The notes below the pieces were generated by a model. That model did no database searches, was not told where the DNA came from, and worked only from the letters and a program-made list of their open reading frames with translations. From contig NZ_CAMKGL010000016.1 in the NCBI RefSeq assembly GCF_946227985.1, positions 23,505-87,504 of the forward strand: DNA of 64,000 nt, given 5' to 3'. The position numbers and the translations under genes were made by a program. Source of the stretch: Serratia quinivorans. Its GTDB lineage: Bacteria > Pseudomonadota > Gammaproteobacteria > Enterobacterales > Enterobacteriaceae. Below are positions 7,492-17,468 of this stretch, piece after piece. Numbering within the stretch: the first letter of the stretch is position 1; every line of letters starts with the position of its first letter.

Positions 7492-10400
7492 TCAGAAGCG
7501 CCAGTTCACAGACAGATTGCCCTCTAATGAATTGCTGCCCTGACGGAACAGCTCACTGGAAAGCCCGGCCCCCACAGAAACATCTTTATTAAGCTGATAC
7601 TGCACCCCTGCCTGTGCTGCCAACCCATCACGCCCGGCCAACGTGCTTTTGCTATCGAAAGCAGAGGCGTCATAACCGACGAATTGAGCACGCTGGGTGA
7701 CATTGTTGCTCAGCAGCTCATGCTGCCAGCCAAGGCGCAGCGTGGCAGACAAGGCCTGTGGCCCCTGATACAGCGCCTCCACGCCCAGCGTGCTTTGCAA
7801 CGAGTCGGCATAATGGCCTTTAATCTGCATCGGCAAGGTGCCAGAACCTGACTCTTTAATCGTGCGATGGGCGGTGGCGGTATAATCCAGCGCCGCCACC
7901 GGGCCGAAGCTAAACGACTCGGTTAATGCAAAATGATACCCGCCACCCAGGGTTAATGAGCCATTCCAGGCCGTCCAGTCGCTCTTGCCGGTACCGCTCA
8001 CGCCGGCAATATCAAATTGGCGCTTCATCTGATTATCCTCCGCCCCTATGCGCCCCAGGCCATAGGCAAACGGCCCAACCATGGCATCCTGTGCGTAGTT
8101 GAACTGCAAGCCAACATCAAAGGAGGTGCTGTGCGTGCGCGCCCGATCGGCGCTTTTGGCGTTGACCGTTTGCCCGCCGACCGCCGCGTGGAAACCGGTG
8201 GTCAGGCCCGGCAACAACCCGTTACGTTTCTCGGCACCGAACAGCACACCATAACGCGATGCGTTGTAACCGGCGATCGTGCCCGTATTGTTTTGCCAGT
8301 TACCGCCGCCGTACGGCAGGGCAAAACTGATCCAATCTTGCTCGTCGTCCGTTGGCGCCAACGTCAAATTGCGTTCCGGTGCGGTCAAGGCGCGGGTTAA
8401 CTGGCGTTCGCGGTCGAATGAGGTCTGAATCAGGCTGTTATAAGCCGACGGCTGCAGCTGCGCCAGCGCACTGTTCACCTGCCGACCTTCGGGGCTGGAG
8501 AAATCCAGCGCGGTCAGTAACGGCCGCAGGTCGTTCCCCGCCGTCGCCGCGGCACGGGCTAACGCCAGACCCACATTTCGTTCATTCGCATTCTGCGCAT
8601 ATTGACTGTAGGCCGATACACCACGGGTCGCGCTGATTTGATATTGCCCGGCCTCCAGCGGTGCCACATGGAAGCTTAGCGTCGGTGATACCGCCTCAAC
8701 GCTGAGCCGATCGAATTCACCGTTGACCTGCCCCAATTGCAGCAGCGAAGCACTGTTCAACTGCCAGTTTGAGGCATACCAGCCTTTTACAGGCATCAGC
8801 GTCAAAACGCCACCCAGACTGGATTTTCCGCTGATGTGTAGTTGATCGCCACGGCCCAGGCTGTCGAACATCAGTTGCAAACGCCCCTGCGGCCCCTGCC
8901 GATAATCACCGTCGATCGACAGCTTACCAAAAGGTGAACCTGTGGTGAGTAAGCCATTGTTGGTAAACCACCCGCCATCCGACAGCGCATAGCGGCTATT
9001 GCCCGCCAACTGTGCGCCAGGCTGGATATCCACACTATAAACCTGATGGTTACCGTTCAGCGTGGTTTTCCCGCCCTCGGCTACCAACGCCAGGTTGTCC
9101 TTGCCACTAATGTTGCCGTTATAGGTGAAGTCGAAATCATTATCCGCCACGGCGGTCACCTGCCCCAGCGCATCCGGCCGTAGACCGAAGGTTAAACGGG
9201 TGAGGCGAGCCAGGTTATTTTCGTCCCGTTGAGCATAGTCAGAAATAATGTCGCCCTGAATATCGGCGCCGCGCATCACGTTAATCGCGCCGGCCAGCGC
9301 ATTCACTGACTGGTAAATTGCCGCTTTGGCCCCCTTTAGCGAGCCGGTGATATCGAAATGGGAGACCAGTGGCGCAGCCCGGTATTGGGACAAGTCAATG
9401 CCATCCCACAGCCAGATATATGAACCACGGTATTCTTTCTCATTGCTCATCAGGTTGTTGCCGAAATCCAGTCTGGCAGCCACACCGTCCTTACCGATCG
9501 CCTCCAGGCTACCGCGTTGGATAATCGTGTGGCTATCGCCGTAAGCCACCAATAAGCCGGTGCCGTAGTCACCATTCGCCTGCACGCGGGTACCTGGCGC
9601 AATGGTCAGCGTATTGCCCACACCGTCAACCCGAATACCGGCGGCGGCAACACCATCGGCCAACAAGTCACCGCGTTGCTCTACCCGGTTGTTACTGCCG
9701 TAAATGTGCAACCCGACACCGCGGACGGCGGTATTGGCTTTACCGTCGAGATACGCAGTTCCTGCAGCATTGCGCGCGAAATACCCTTGCTGGTTAACCA
9801 CATCCAGGCCACTGCCATACACAGAATGACCGAAGAAGTTACGGCGATCGATGTCGTATCCTATGTCCTGTAGCACCGCCAGTTCGGCTTCCATCATAGA
9901 GGTGTAGTTACGGTAGTTTTGATGGCTCATCAGGCTGCGATCCAGCTCACTATGAGCCATGTAATTATGATCCACATCGCCAAACTCGTCGAGGATACGC
10001 ACCGGAACTCCCGGCATGGCGCCAGCCAGCACTTCCTTGACGTGGCTACCGGCGAAATAGCCCTGATCTTTGCGCAAGTCAAAACCTGAAGGGTCGTCCG
10101 GCCCCTCGCATCCTTTGCATAAAATAGCCTGCCCTGGCCGCGCCGGATTACCGTTATCGTCAAACAGATGTGATGTCCAGCTCCCCTGCGTCGTACCGAA
10201 CTGGGTCACGCCATCATTCGCCACACCAGCGAAGGTGCTAATCCCTAACGCATGGGCAATCTCATGAAATGTGATGACTTCCAGATCAAAGCGGGAATCG
10301 GTCGGGACCTGGGCAGGTGAGGCCAATACCGGGGCAAAGTCCAGTTTTCCGATGTGAACTACAGCGTGGGCGCCACTGTTCAACACCCCCGCCTCCTGGC

Positions 10401-10767
10401 CTTGCAATACCGCCTGAAGTTGGGTCAGGCTGAATGGGGTTTCGCTGACATCAGGGCTCATCGCTCCGGCATTTTGTTCATCAAAGGTACCGACGTTGAT
10501 CACCCCAGGCAATTGGCCAGCCTTGGGTTTAATGATATCGGCCCAGCGCTGCGCCGCACCGATCACCTGAGCCTTTTGAACGTCATCCAGTACCCAAGAT
10601 GAGTACAAGGGACCCCACTCATCCGTAAAATAACCGTCGTCGGTGGGAGTGAAGAAATTCAGTTTAAACACCGTTTGTCCGCTGCTATTGCGGACTTCAT
10701 AACTCTCAACCGCCTGCGCGGAACAGAAGGGTAAAGCCGCAATGATTGCGATAGCCAACCTTTTCAT
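7492..10767 (-). CDS. Autotransporter with N-terminal zincin-like (HEIAH) passenger domain
   Basis: About 1091 residues, secreted by the type V route. The signal peptide is MKRLAIAIIAALPFCSAQA. I chose the ATG at 10767 because AAGGAG lies just upstream; the longer frame to 10800 adds residues without a signal. Residues 20-310 look like a zinc metalloprotease: H168-E169-I-A-H172 (FHEIAHALGIS) and a Met-turn-like MSHQNY near 280, followed by EAELAVLQDIGYD. Residues 310-720 are low-complexity, beta-helix-like repeats (NNRVEQRG, NTLTIAPGTRV, SHTIIQRG). A linker precedes a C-terminal barrel (about 820-1091) ending NLSVNWRF with the terminal Phe typical of outer-membrane proteins. The third zinc ligand is not obvious, so activity is not assured. 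Confidence 0.9.
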   Translation of the reverse strand: MKRLAIAIIAALPFCSAQAVESYEVRNSSGQTVFKLNFFTPTDDGYFTDEWGPLYSSWVLDDVQKAQVIGAAQRWADIIKPKAGQLPGVINVGTFDEQNAGAMSPDVSETPFSLTQLQAVLQGQEAGVLNSGAHAVVHIGKLDFAPVLASPAQVPTDSRFDLEVITFHEIAHALGISTFAGVANDGVTQFGTTQGSWTSHLFDDNGNPARPGQAILCKGCEGPDDPSGFDLRKDQGYFAGSHVKEVLAGAMPGVPVRILDEFGDVDHNYMAHSELDRSLMSHQNYRNYTSMMEAELAVLQDIGYDIDRRNFFGHSVYGSGLDVVNQQGYFARNAAGTAYLDGKANTAVRGVGLHIYGSNNRVEQRGDLLADGVAAAGIRVDGVGNTLTIAPGTRVQANGDYGTGLLVAYGDSHTIIQRGSLEAIGKDGVAARLDFGNNLMSNEKEYRGSYIWLWDGIDLSQYRAAPLVSHFDITGSLKGAKAAIYQSVNALAGAINVMRGADIQGDIISDYAQRDENNLARLTRLTFGLRPDALGQVTAVADNDFDFTYNGNISGKDNLALVAEGGKTTLNGNHQVYSVDIQPGAQLAGNSRYALSDGGWFTNNGLLTTGSPFGKLSIDGDYRQGPQGRLQLMFDSLGRGDQLHISGKSSLGGVLTLMPVKGWYASNWQLNSASLLQLGQVNGEFDRLSVEAVSPTLSFHVAPLEAGQYQISATRGVSAYSQYAQNANERNVGLALARAAATAGNDLRPLLTALDFSSPEGRQVNSALAQLQPSAYNSLIQTSFDRERQLTRALTAPERNLTLAPTDDEQDWISFALPYGGGNWQNNTGTIAGYNASRYGVLFGAEKRNGLLPGLTTGFHAAVGGQTVNAKSADRARTHSTSFDVGLQFNYAQDAMVGPFAYGLGRIGAEDNQMKRQFDIAGVSGTGKSDWTAWNGSLTLGGGYHFALTESFSFGPVAALDYTATAHRTIKESGSGTLPMQIKGHYADSLQSTLGVEALYQGPQALSATLRLGWQHELLSNNVTQRAQFVGYDASAFDSKSTLAGRDGLAAQAGVQYQLNKDVSVGAGLSSELFRQGSNSLEGNLSVNWRF

Positions 10768-10962
10768 AGAGCACTCCTTGTGAGTTAATCTTCCCTGCAA
10801 AAATATTTTGCTGAGACCAATTTAACCACGAGGGTTTAAACGGAAATGAAACAGGGCCGAGTCTTAACTCGGATTGAAAAAAATGGTGGGTAACAGCCTG
10901 AAAAATAAAAAAACCGCAATTAATCAAAATGATAAACAAGAAAATTCTTAGATGTTTCACGC

Positions 10963-10989
10963 AAAAAAAAGCAGCGCATGATGCGCTGC
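10963..10989 (-). terminator. Rho-independent terminator of the gcvTHP operon
   Basis: On the minus strand the stem GCAGCGCA / TGCGCTGC with a 3-base loop is followed by eight T residues, 27 bp after the gcvP stop codon. Confidence 0.92.
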
Positions 10990-11015
10990 CTCTTGATCCC
11001 CATCGACAGAAGAAC

Positions 11016-13895
11016 CTATTCGTATTCGCTCATCGGTACGCAGGAACAGAACAGGTTACGGTCGCCGTACACGTCGTCCAGGCGCTTCACGCTCGGCCAG
11101 TATTTGTTCTCACGCACACCGGCGATAGGGAACACGGCCAGCTCACGGCTGTAGGCATGCTGCCAGTCGCTGACCAGTTCCGCCTGAATGTGCGGCGCGT
11201 TCACCAGCGGGTTATCTTCCAGCGGCCATTCACCTTTCGCCACACGATCAATCTCGCCGCGGATAGCCAGCATCGCATCGATAAAGCGATCCAGCTCTAC
11301 CTTGCTTTCCGATTCGGTGGGTTCAACCATCAGCGTGCCCGCTACCGGGAACGACATGGTCGGCGCATGGAAACCGTAGTCAATCAGACGTTTGGCAATA
11401 TCCATTTCGCTGATGCCGGTCTCTTCTTTCAGCGGACGAATGTCGAGAATACATTCATGCGCCACGCGGTGATCGCGACCGGTATACAGCACCGGGTAAG
11501 CGTCCTTCAGGCGGGTCGCAATGTAGTTGGCATTAAGAATTGCCACCTGGCTCGCCTGCTTCAGCCCTTCCGCACCCATCATGCGGATATACATCCAGCT
11601 GATGGGCAATATTGAAGCGCTGCCGAACGGTGCGGCGGAAACCGCGCCCTGCTCCGTGAGTACGCCGTCAATCTGTACCACACTGTGGCCTGGAACGAAC
11701 GGCGCCAAATGCGCTTTTACGCCGATTGGCCCCATGCCTGGACCGCCACCGCCGTGTGGGATACAGAAGGTTTTATGCAGGTTAAGGTGTGAGACGTCCG
11801 CACCAATATAACCTGGGGTGGTGATGCCCACCTGAGCATTCATGTTGGCACCGTCGAGGTACACCTGGCCGCCGAACTGATGAACGATCTGGCACACTTC
11901 ACGGATAGTTTCTTCGTACACGCCATGGGTCGACGGATAAGTCACCATGATACAAGACAGCTCTTCACCCGCTTGCTCTGCCTTGACGCGCAGATCGTGC
12001 AGATCGATGTTGCCGTTCTTGTCGCAGGCCACCACCACCACGCTCATCCCTGCCATTTGGGCAGACGCCGGGTTGGTACCGTGTGCGGAGCTTGGGATCA
12101 GGCAGATATGACGGCCGGCTTCGTTACGGCTTTCATGGTAATGACGGATCGCCAACAGCCCGGCGTATTCACCCTGCGCGCCGGAGTTCGGCTGCATGCA
12201 AACCGCGTCGTAACCGGTCAATTGCACCAGCCATTGTGACAACTGGCCAATCATCTGCTGATAGCCTGCAGCCTGCTCTGGCGGGCAGAACGGATGCAGC
12301 TCGGAGAATTCAGGCCAGGTAATCGGGATCATTTCTGCCGCAGCGTTCAGCTTCATGGTGCAAGAACCGAGCGGGATCATCGCCTGGTTGAGTGCAAGAT
12401 CCTTGCGTTCCAGACGGTGCATATAACGCATCATCTCGGTTTCGCTGTGGTAGCTGTTGAATACCGGATGAGTCAGGATCGGATCCTGGCGCAGCATGCC
12501 TGCCGGGATCGACTGGCTATTTTTGCTTACCGCCGCGTCCAGTGCGTCGATGTCCAGACCGTGATTGTCGCCCGCCAGCAAGGCGAACAGCGTTTGTACG
12601 TCTTCACGTGAGGTGGCTTCGTCCAGCGTGATGCCTACCGCACCGTGAATGTCGGTACGCAGGTTAATGCCAAAGCTCAGCGCACGTTCCAGCACCGCGG
12701 CCTTGTCTTTCACTTCTACCGTCAGGGTGTCGAACCAGGTTTTATGACGCAGTTGCAGGCCGGCCTGTTGCAGCCCGGCAGCCAGAATGTCGGTCAAGCG
12801 ATGGATACGCCCGGCAATGCGTTGCAGGCCCTGTGGGCCATGGTACACCGCGTACAGGCTGGCAATGTTGGCCAGCAGTACCTGCGAGGTACAGATATTC
12901 GAGTTGGCTTTTTCGCGACGGATATGTTGCTCACGGGTTTGCATCGCCATGCGCAGCGCGGTGTTACCGGCGGCATCGCGGGAAACGCCGATAATGCGGC
13001 CCGGCATCGAACGTTTGAATTCGTCACGGCAGGCGAAGAAGGCGGCATGTGGGCCACCGTAGCCCATCGGCACGCCAAAGCGCTGCGCGGAGCCGAATAC
13101 CACGTCGGCACCCTGTTTGCCCGGTGCGGTCAACAGCACTAATGCCATAATGTCGGCGGCCACGCTGGTGCCGATTTTACGGTTTTTCAGTTCCGCCAGC
13201 AGTGCGCTGTAATCGTGCAATTCACCGGTAGTGCCAACCTGTTGCAACAGCACGCCAAACACGCCCTGCAGTTCCAGCACCTTCTCGGCTTTATCCACAA
13301 TCACTTCAAAACCGAAGGTGGCGGCGCGGGTACGTACTACGTCCAGCGTCTGCGGATGTACGTCGTCAGCCACGAAGAAACGGTTGGCGTCTTTCAGCTT
13401 GCTGGCGCGTTTGGCCAACGCCATCGCTTCGGCTGCCGCGGTTGCTTCGTCCAGCAATGAAGCAGATGCCAGATCCAGACCGGTCAGATCGAGAGTCACG
13501 GTCTGGAAGTTCAACAGCGCCTCAAGACGGCCCTGCGACACTTCTGGTTGATAAGGGGTATAAGCGGTGTACCAACCCGGATTTTCCAGCATGTTACGCA
13601 GGATCACCGGCGGCGTCAGCACCGCGCTGTAGCCCATACCGATATAGGATTTGTAGCGCTGATTCTGTGAGGCAATTGCCTTCAGTTCGGCCAGCGCCTG
13701 ATGTTCAGTAGCCGCATCGCCTACCGGCGGCGGCGCAGGCAGTTGAATGTCTGCCGGCACAATCTGTTGGATCAGCGCGTTGAGCGAGCGTGCGCCCACC
13801 GCTTCCAGCAACTGCTGCTGTTGTTCTGCAGAAGAGCCGATATGGCGTTCGATGAACGCACCGCTGTGTTCAAGTTGGCTGAGTGTCTGAGTCAT
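11016..13895 (-). CDS. gcvP: Glycine dehydrogenase (decarboxylating), P-protein of the glycine cleavage system
   Basis: A 959-residue single-chain P-protein, the size of the E. coli enzyme (957). It decarboxylates glycine with pyridoxal phosphate and passes the aminomethyl group to the lipoyl arm of GcvH. The PLP lysine lies in [18 protein letters not shown], followed by the glycine-rich loop; both halves of the pseudo-dimer are intact. It is the last gene of gcvT-gcvH-gcvP, with a 92-bp gap after gcvH that contains a strong hairpin, and a terminator follows the stop. Cytoplasmic; it supplies one-carbon units and CO2/NH3 from glycine. Confidence 0.98.
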   Translation of the reverse strand: MTQTLSQLEHSGAFIERHIGSSAEQQQQLLEAVGARSLNALIQQIVPADIQLPAPPPVGDAATEHQALAELKAIASQNQRYKSYIGMGYSAVLTPPVILRNMLENPGWYTAYTPYQPEVSQGRLEALLNFQTVTLDLTGLDLASASLLDEATAAAEAMALAKRASKLKDANRFFVADDVHPQTLDVVRTRAATFGFEVIVDKAEKVLELQGVFGVLLQQVGTTGELHDYSALLAELKNRKIGTSVAADIMALVLLTAPGKQGADVVFGSAQRFGVPMGYGGPHAAFFACRDEFKRSMPGRIIGVSRDAAGNTALRMAMQTREQHIRREKANSNICTSQVLLANIASLYAVYHGPQGLQRIAGRIHRLTDILAAGLQQAGLQLRHKTWFDTLTVEVKDKAAVLERALSFGINLRTDIHGAVGITLDEATSREDVQTLFALLAGDNHGLDIDALDAAVSKNSQSIPAGMLRQDPILTHPVFNSYHSETEMMRYMHRLERKDLALNQAMIPLGSCTMKLNAAAEMIPITWPEFSELHPFCPPEQAAGYQQMIGQLSQWLVQLTGYDAVCMQPNSGAQGEYAGLLAIRHYHESRNEAGRHICLIPSSAHGTNPASAQMAGMSVVVVACDKNGNIDLHDLRVKAEQAGEELSCIMVTYPSTHGVYEETIREVCQIVHQFGGQVYLDGANMNAQVGITTPGYIGADVSHLNLHKTFCIPHGGGGPGMGPIGVKAHLAPFVPGHSVVQIDGVLTEQGAVSAAPFGSASILPISWMYIRMMGAEGLKQASQVAILNANYIATRLKDAYPVLYTGRDHRVAHECILDIRPLKEETGISEMDIAKRLIDYGFHAPTMSFPVAGTLMVEPTESESKVELDRFIDAMLAIRGEIDRVAKGEWPLEDNPLVNAPHIQAELVSDWQHAYSRELAVFPIAGVRENKYWPSVKRLDDVYGDRNLFCSCVPMSEYE

Positions 13896-13951
13896 TGCTA
13901 CAAATTCCTGAATGCTTACGGGGTACGGGATATAGCTTGATCTATAACTAA

Positions 13952-13980
13952 AACGCCCCGGCCAATGAGCCTGGGGCGTT
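13952..13980 (-). other. Intra-operon stem-loop between gcvH and gcvP
   Basis: An inverted repeat reading AACGCCCC ... GGGGCGTT, with an inner GGC/GCC, sits 7 bp after the gcvH stop. On the mRNA strand it is followed by TTTTAG, a short U-run. It may act as a weak terminator or as an mRNA-stabilising structure that keeps GcvH more abundant than GcvP. Function is inferred from position and structure only. Confidence 0.5.
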
Positions 13981-13987
13981 ACAACAG

Positions 13988-14374
13988 TTACTCGTCGATA
14001 GAAGCCTGATACGCACCGGCGTCCAGCAGATTGCCAAGTTCGGCAGTGTCAGAAGCCTTGATGCGGAACAGCCAGCCTTCGCCGTACGGGTCGCTGTTAA
14101 CCAGCTCCGGGGAGCTTTCCAGCGCATCGTTGGCGGCGATAATTTCGCCGCTGATTGGCGCATAGATATCGGAAGCGGCCTTCACCGACTCCGCCACTGC
14201 ACAATCTTCGCCAGCGGCAACTTCACGGCCCGCTTCCGGCAGATCGACAAACACCATGTCGCCCAGCAGTTCCTGCGCGTGTTCGGTAATGCCTACCACG
14301 TATTCGCCATTACCTGCGTCACGCACCCACTCATGGGAAGATGCATACTTCAATTCTGTTGGCACATTGCTCAT
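13988..14374 (-). CDS. gcvH: Glycine cleavage system H-protein (lipoyl carrier)
   Basis: A 128-residue lipoyl-domain protein. The lipoylated lysine is Lys65 in [15 protein letters not shown], and the N-terminus ([14 protein letters not shown]) is typical. It shuttles the aminomethyl intermediate between GcvP, GcvT and lipoamide dehydrogenase. The ribosome binding site AAGGAG lies five bases before the ATG. It is the middle gene of the operon. A palindromic repeat fills the gap to gcvT, and a stem-loop separates it from gcvP. Confidence 0.98.
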   Translation of the reverse strand: MSNVPTELKYASSHEWVRDAGNGEYVVGITEHAQELLGDMVFVDLPEAGREVAAGEDCAVAESVKAASDIYAPISGEIIAANDALESSPELVNSDPYGEGWLFRIKASDTAELGNLLDAGAYQASIDE

Positions 14375-14399
14375 AGCCAGCTACTCCTTCGAAGAAATA

Positions 14400-14525
14400 A
14401 TTTCCCTGCGTCTTTCACACCGCAGCGTTGTTGGCGGCGTGCGTTCACCTCAGTCACTTACTTCAGTAAGCTCCCGAGGATTCACGCACTTGCCGCCTAG
14501 CCGCAGCGCGAAATCCATTGGGAAT
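14400..14525 (+). repeat. Palindromic intergenic repeat, degenerate copy, between gcvT and gcvH
   Basis: About 125 bp that can fold on itself (CCGCAGCG near the left end against CGCAGCGC near the right end, with GTTGGCGGC facing GCCGCCTAG). It shares the exact 20-mer TCACTTACTTCAGTAAGCTC (14454-14473), a following CTTGCCGCCT and similar overall architecture with the element at 60931-61055, which lies in the opposite orientation. The ends are less conserved here, so this is an older copy. It stops just before the gcvH ribosome binding site and is transcribed within the gcv operon. Confidence 0.75.
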
Positions 14526-14539
14526 AACCAATAAAAAAA

Positions 14540-15637
14540 TTAATTAGTCAGTGGCTTACCGGCACGCACGAATCCAGGTTTGGTGACCTTGACCGGCATT
14601 TCACGGTTGCGGATCTGTACGATGGCCTGCTCACCGATACCGGCGGGCACGCGAGCCAGGGCAATACTGAAACCCAGGGTCGGTGAGAACGAACCACTGG
14701 TGATAATCCCTTCATGCGTCTGGCCTGCTTCATCGGTGAATCGCACCGGCAGCTCATTACGTAATACGCCTTTTTCCGTCATGATCAAGCCGACCAGTTG
14801 TTCGGTGCCCACTTCACGCTGTTTTTCCAGCGCTTCACGGCCGATAAACTGACGGTCTTCCGGCAACCAGGCAATGGTCCAGCCCATGTTGGCGGCCAGC
14901 GGCGAGATACCTTCGTCCATTTCTTGCCCGTACAGGTTCATGCCCGCTTCCAGACGCAGGGTGTCACGTGCGCCGAGGCCGGCCGGCTTCACGCCCGCTG
15001 CCAGCAGTTTCTGCCAGAAATCGACCACCTGCTCTTTCGGCAGGGCGATTTCATAACCCGCTTCGCCGGTATAACCGGTGGTGGCGATAAACAGATCCCC
15101 GGCCTGTACGCCGAAGAATGGCTTCATGCCTTCAACCGCGCTTTTTTGTTCCGGGGTAAATAAGGTGGCGGCACGTTCTTTGGCCTGTGGGCCCTGCACC
15201 GCAACCAGCGCCAGATCGTCACGCACCGTCAGGGCTACGCCGTATGGGGCTGCGTGTTCTTCGATCCAGGCCAGGTCTTTGTCACGCGTGGCGGAGTTCA
15301 CCACCAGGCGGAAATAGTCTTCAGTAAGGAAGTAAACAATCAGGTCGTCAATCACGCCGCCGGACGCATTCAGCATGCCGGTGTACAGCGCTTTGCCAGG
15401 TTGAGTGAGTTTGGCGACGTCGTTCGCCAGCAGGTAACGCAGGAACTCGCGGGTGCGGGCACCGCGCAGATCCACAATGGTCATATGGGAGACGTCGAAC
15501 ATACCGGCATCCTGACGCACGGCGTGGTGCTCATCGATCTGGGAGCCGTAATGCAGCGGCATCATCCAGCCATGAAAATCTACCATGCGCGCACCGCACG
15601 CCACGTGCTGGTCGTACAGTGGGGTTTGCTTTGCCAT
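14540..15637 (-). CDS. gcvT: Aminomethyltransferase, T-protein of the glycine cleavage system
   Basis: 365 residues (E. coli 364). It transfers the methylene group from aminomethyl-GcvH to tetrahydrofolate, releasing ammonia. The N-terminus [20 protein letters not shown] and [14 protein letters not shown] match the family, as does the folate-pocket region [13 protein letters not shown] start it at 15637, where GAGGGAAAAG precedes ATG; the frame stays open 42 codons further upstream but that part resembles nothing. First gene of gcvT-gcvH-gcvP. The upstream 545 bp contain candidate GcvA and PurR sites consistent with known control of this operon. Confidence 0.97.
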   Translation of the reverse strand: MAKQTPLYDQHVACGARMVDFHGWMMPLHYGSQIDEHHAVRQDAGMFDVSHMTIVDLRGARTREFLRYLLANDVAKLTQPGKALYTGMLNASGGVIDDLIVYFLTEDYFRLVVNSATRDKDLAWIEEHAAPYGVALTVRDDLALVAVQGPQAKERAATLFTPEQKSAVEGMKPFFGVQAGDLFIATTGYTGEAGYEIALPKEQVVDFWQKLLAAGVKPAGLGARDTLRLEAGMNLYGQEMDEGISPLAANMGWTIAWLPEDRQFIGREALEKQREVGTEQLVGLIMTEKGVLRNELPVRFTDEAGQTHEGIITSGSFSPTLGFSIALARVPAGIGEQAIVQIRNREMPVKVTKPGFVRAGKPLTN

Positions 15638-15784
15638 CTTTTCCCTCATTTCACTCAGAAGCTGAAGATAGGGTGCTGCTACGCAATACGTCAGATAATG
15701 GCTCGGGGCCGGATTGCGTGGCGCACTGACTGCCCAACAGAAACGCTGCGCCGAAACGTGCAAAAACTGCGGCTAACCGCCGCG

Positions 15785-15800
15785 ACGCAAACGATACCTT
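15785..15800 (-). promoter_or_regulatory. Candidate PurR box upstream of gcvT
   Basis: ACGCAAACGATACCTT matches 12 of 16 positions of the PurR consensus ACGCAAACGTTTTCGT, with the first nine identical. The E. coli gcv promoter is repressed by PurR at a site near the transcription start. Here the site is about 150 bp before the gcvT start codon. The weaker right half keeps confidence low. Confidence 0.35.
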
Positions 15801-16018
15801 TGTCCTGACGTTATCACCGAACGACCCCATTAACCATAAGTTAAAATAGGTTTGTCGTCGTTCAGGGCCAGTAAAATGTCGGGCTAGTGTGCAGAGTTTT
15901 TGACTGGAAAAATGCGCTTTAAGGCACAAAACCAACAATTAAAGCACCAAAAATCCGAAGTTATATAACAAACTCACGGCCGGATGCGGAATTTAGACTT
16001 TTGATAACCGAACATGGA

Positions 16019-16033
16019 ATTAGAAAAACTAAT
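16019..16033. promoter_or_regulatory. Candidate GcvA site, inverted repeat ATTAG-N5-CTAAT, in the 545-bp gcvT/ubiI gap
   Basis: ATTAGAAAAACTAAT is an inverted repeat of CTAAT, the core bound by the LysR regulator GcvA, and also fits the T-N11-A pattern. It lies about 230 bp upstream of the candidate PurR box, close to the known spacing between the distal GcvA sites and the promoter in E. coli. Apart from this, the gap 15638-16182 holds AT-rich DNA and a short GC stem near 16100, but no gene that I can support. Confidence 0.4.
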
Positions 16034-16182
16034 GGTAAAATCCGCCTGAAATTAGATTTTTTCAAATGAAGGACTCTATAAGGAAAAGCGATGGGTATCA
16101 GGCGCAGGGCTGCGCCTTCGGGAGCGATGTTAATGCGGGGGAAATAAGGCAGAGAGGCCTGGCGACCTCTCTCAGACAGCAG

Positions 16183-17385
16183 TCAGGCCAGCCACTCCGG
16201 CAGATCATTGAGGCCCATCGCCTGACGCACCAACCTGGGCTTCACGCCCGGCAGGCTATCGGCCAGGCGTAGTCCGACATCACGCAGCAGCTTCTTCGCC
16301 GGATGGTTGCCATCAAACAGTTCGCGGAACCCCTGCATGCTGGCCAACATGACCGCCGCGCCGTGTTTGCGGCGACGCTCGTAGCGACGCAGATACAGAT
16401 GTTGGCCAATATCCTTGCCCTGACGTTGCAAACGGCGCAGTTCGGCGATCAACTCGGCGGCGTCCATAAAGCCCAGATTCACCCCCTGACCCGCCAGCGG
16501 GTGCACGGTATGTGCTGCATCGCCTACCAGCGCCAGCCGGTGCGCGGCAAAGCTGCGGGCGTAACGCCCGGTCAGAGGGAAGGTCTGACGTTCACTTTCC
16601 ACCGTGCAGGCACCGAGGCGCAGGTCAAAAGCCATCGCCAGCTCACGGTTAAACTGCTCCGGCTCCAGTTGCTTCAGCCGCTCCGCATCGATCGGCGCCA
16701 CCGACCAGACTATCGAGCTTAAATGCGGATCGCTGAACGGCAGAAACGCCAGAATGCCATCACCGTGGAACACCTGCCGTGCCGTCGCCAAATGTGGTTC
16801 TTCAGTGCGGATGGTGGCCACCAGCGCATGGTGGCGATAATCCCAGAAGGTTAGCGGGATATCGGCATGCTGACGCAGCCAGGATTGGGCGCCATCGGCT
16901 CCGATGACCAACCGGGCGGTCAGCATGCGGCCATCATCCAGGGTGATAAAAGCGTCGTTTTCGCCCCAGGCTACCTGCTTGAGCGCCGCCGGGGTAATCA
17001 GCGTGACGTCGCTCAGGCTTTCCGCCCGTTTCCACAACGCCTGCTGGATCACCGAGTTCTCAATGATATGGCCGAGATGACTGAAACCGCACTCGTCACC
17101 ACGAAAGGCTATTTTGCCGAAGCTATCGCGATCCCAGACTTCCATCGCGTTATAGGCGCTGGCGCGCTGGTTGAGGATCTCGTCCCACACGCCAATGTGC
17201 TGCAGCAGGCGCTCGCTGGCGGCATTGATAGCGGAAACACGCAGTTCCGGCTGTGGTTGCGGCGGCATCATATCCGGTTGCTGGTGCTCCAGCACCGCAA
17301 CGCGCAGGCCGCTGCCCTGCAAACCACAGGCCAGAGCCAGCCCCACCATACCGCCGCCGGCGATAACCACGTCAAATGATTGCAT
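16183..17385 (-). CDS. ubiI: 2-octaprenylphenol hydroxylase (ubiquinone C5 hydroxylase)
   Basis: A 400-residue class A flavoprotein monooxygenase, formerly VisC. It introduces the C5 hydroxyl in aerobic ubiquinone synthesis. It shows the N-terminal FAD motif VIAGGGMVGLALA, the DG motif (VIGADGAQSW) and the GD motif (LVGDAAHTVHPLAGQGVNLG). It lies 83 bp downstream of ubiH in the cluster ygfB-pepP-ubiH-ubiI, the usual enterobacterial arrangement. A 7-bp hairpin (AGAGAGG/CCTCTCT) just after the stop may end the transcript. Confidence 0.96.
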   Translation of the reverse strand: MQSFDVVIAGGGMVGLALACGLQGSGLRVAVLEHQQPDMMPPQPQPELRVSAINAASERLLQHIGVWDEILNQRASAYNAMEVWDRDSFGKIAFRGDECGFSHLGHIIENSVIQQALWKRAESLSDVTLITPAALKQVAWGENDAFITLDDGRMLTARLVIGADGAQSWLRQHADIPLTFWDYRHHALVATIRTEEPHLATARQVFHGDGILAFLPFSDPHLSSIVWSVAPIDAERLKQLEPEQFNRELAMAFDLRLGACTVESERQTFPLTGRYARSFAAHRLALVGDAAHTVHPLAGQGVNLGFMDAAELIAELRRLQRQGKDIGQHLYLRRYERRRKHGAAVMLASMQGFRELFDGNHPAKKLLRDVGLRLADSLPGVKPRLVRQAMGLNDLPEWLA

Positions 17386-17468
17386 GCTGCTTAATTTCCT
17401 TAAATGACTCGCTGTGCCATTGCCCAGCGCTTTGGGCGCAGCACGCTACGCCCCTGCGAATACACCGC

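Noticed and set aside
10929..11615. Long plus-strand frame over the 3' end of gcvP
   Set aside because: Antisense to gcvP, low-complexity His/Arg-rich product, no ribosome binding site.
16066..16272. 68-codon plus-strand frame in the gcvT/ubiI gap
   Set aside because: Weak AAGGA-like site but the product runs into antisense ubiI and resembles nothing.
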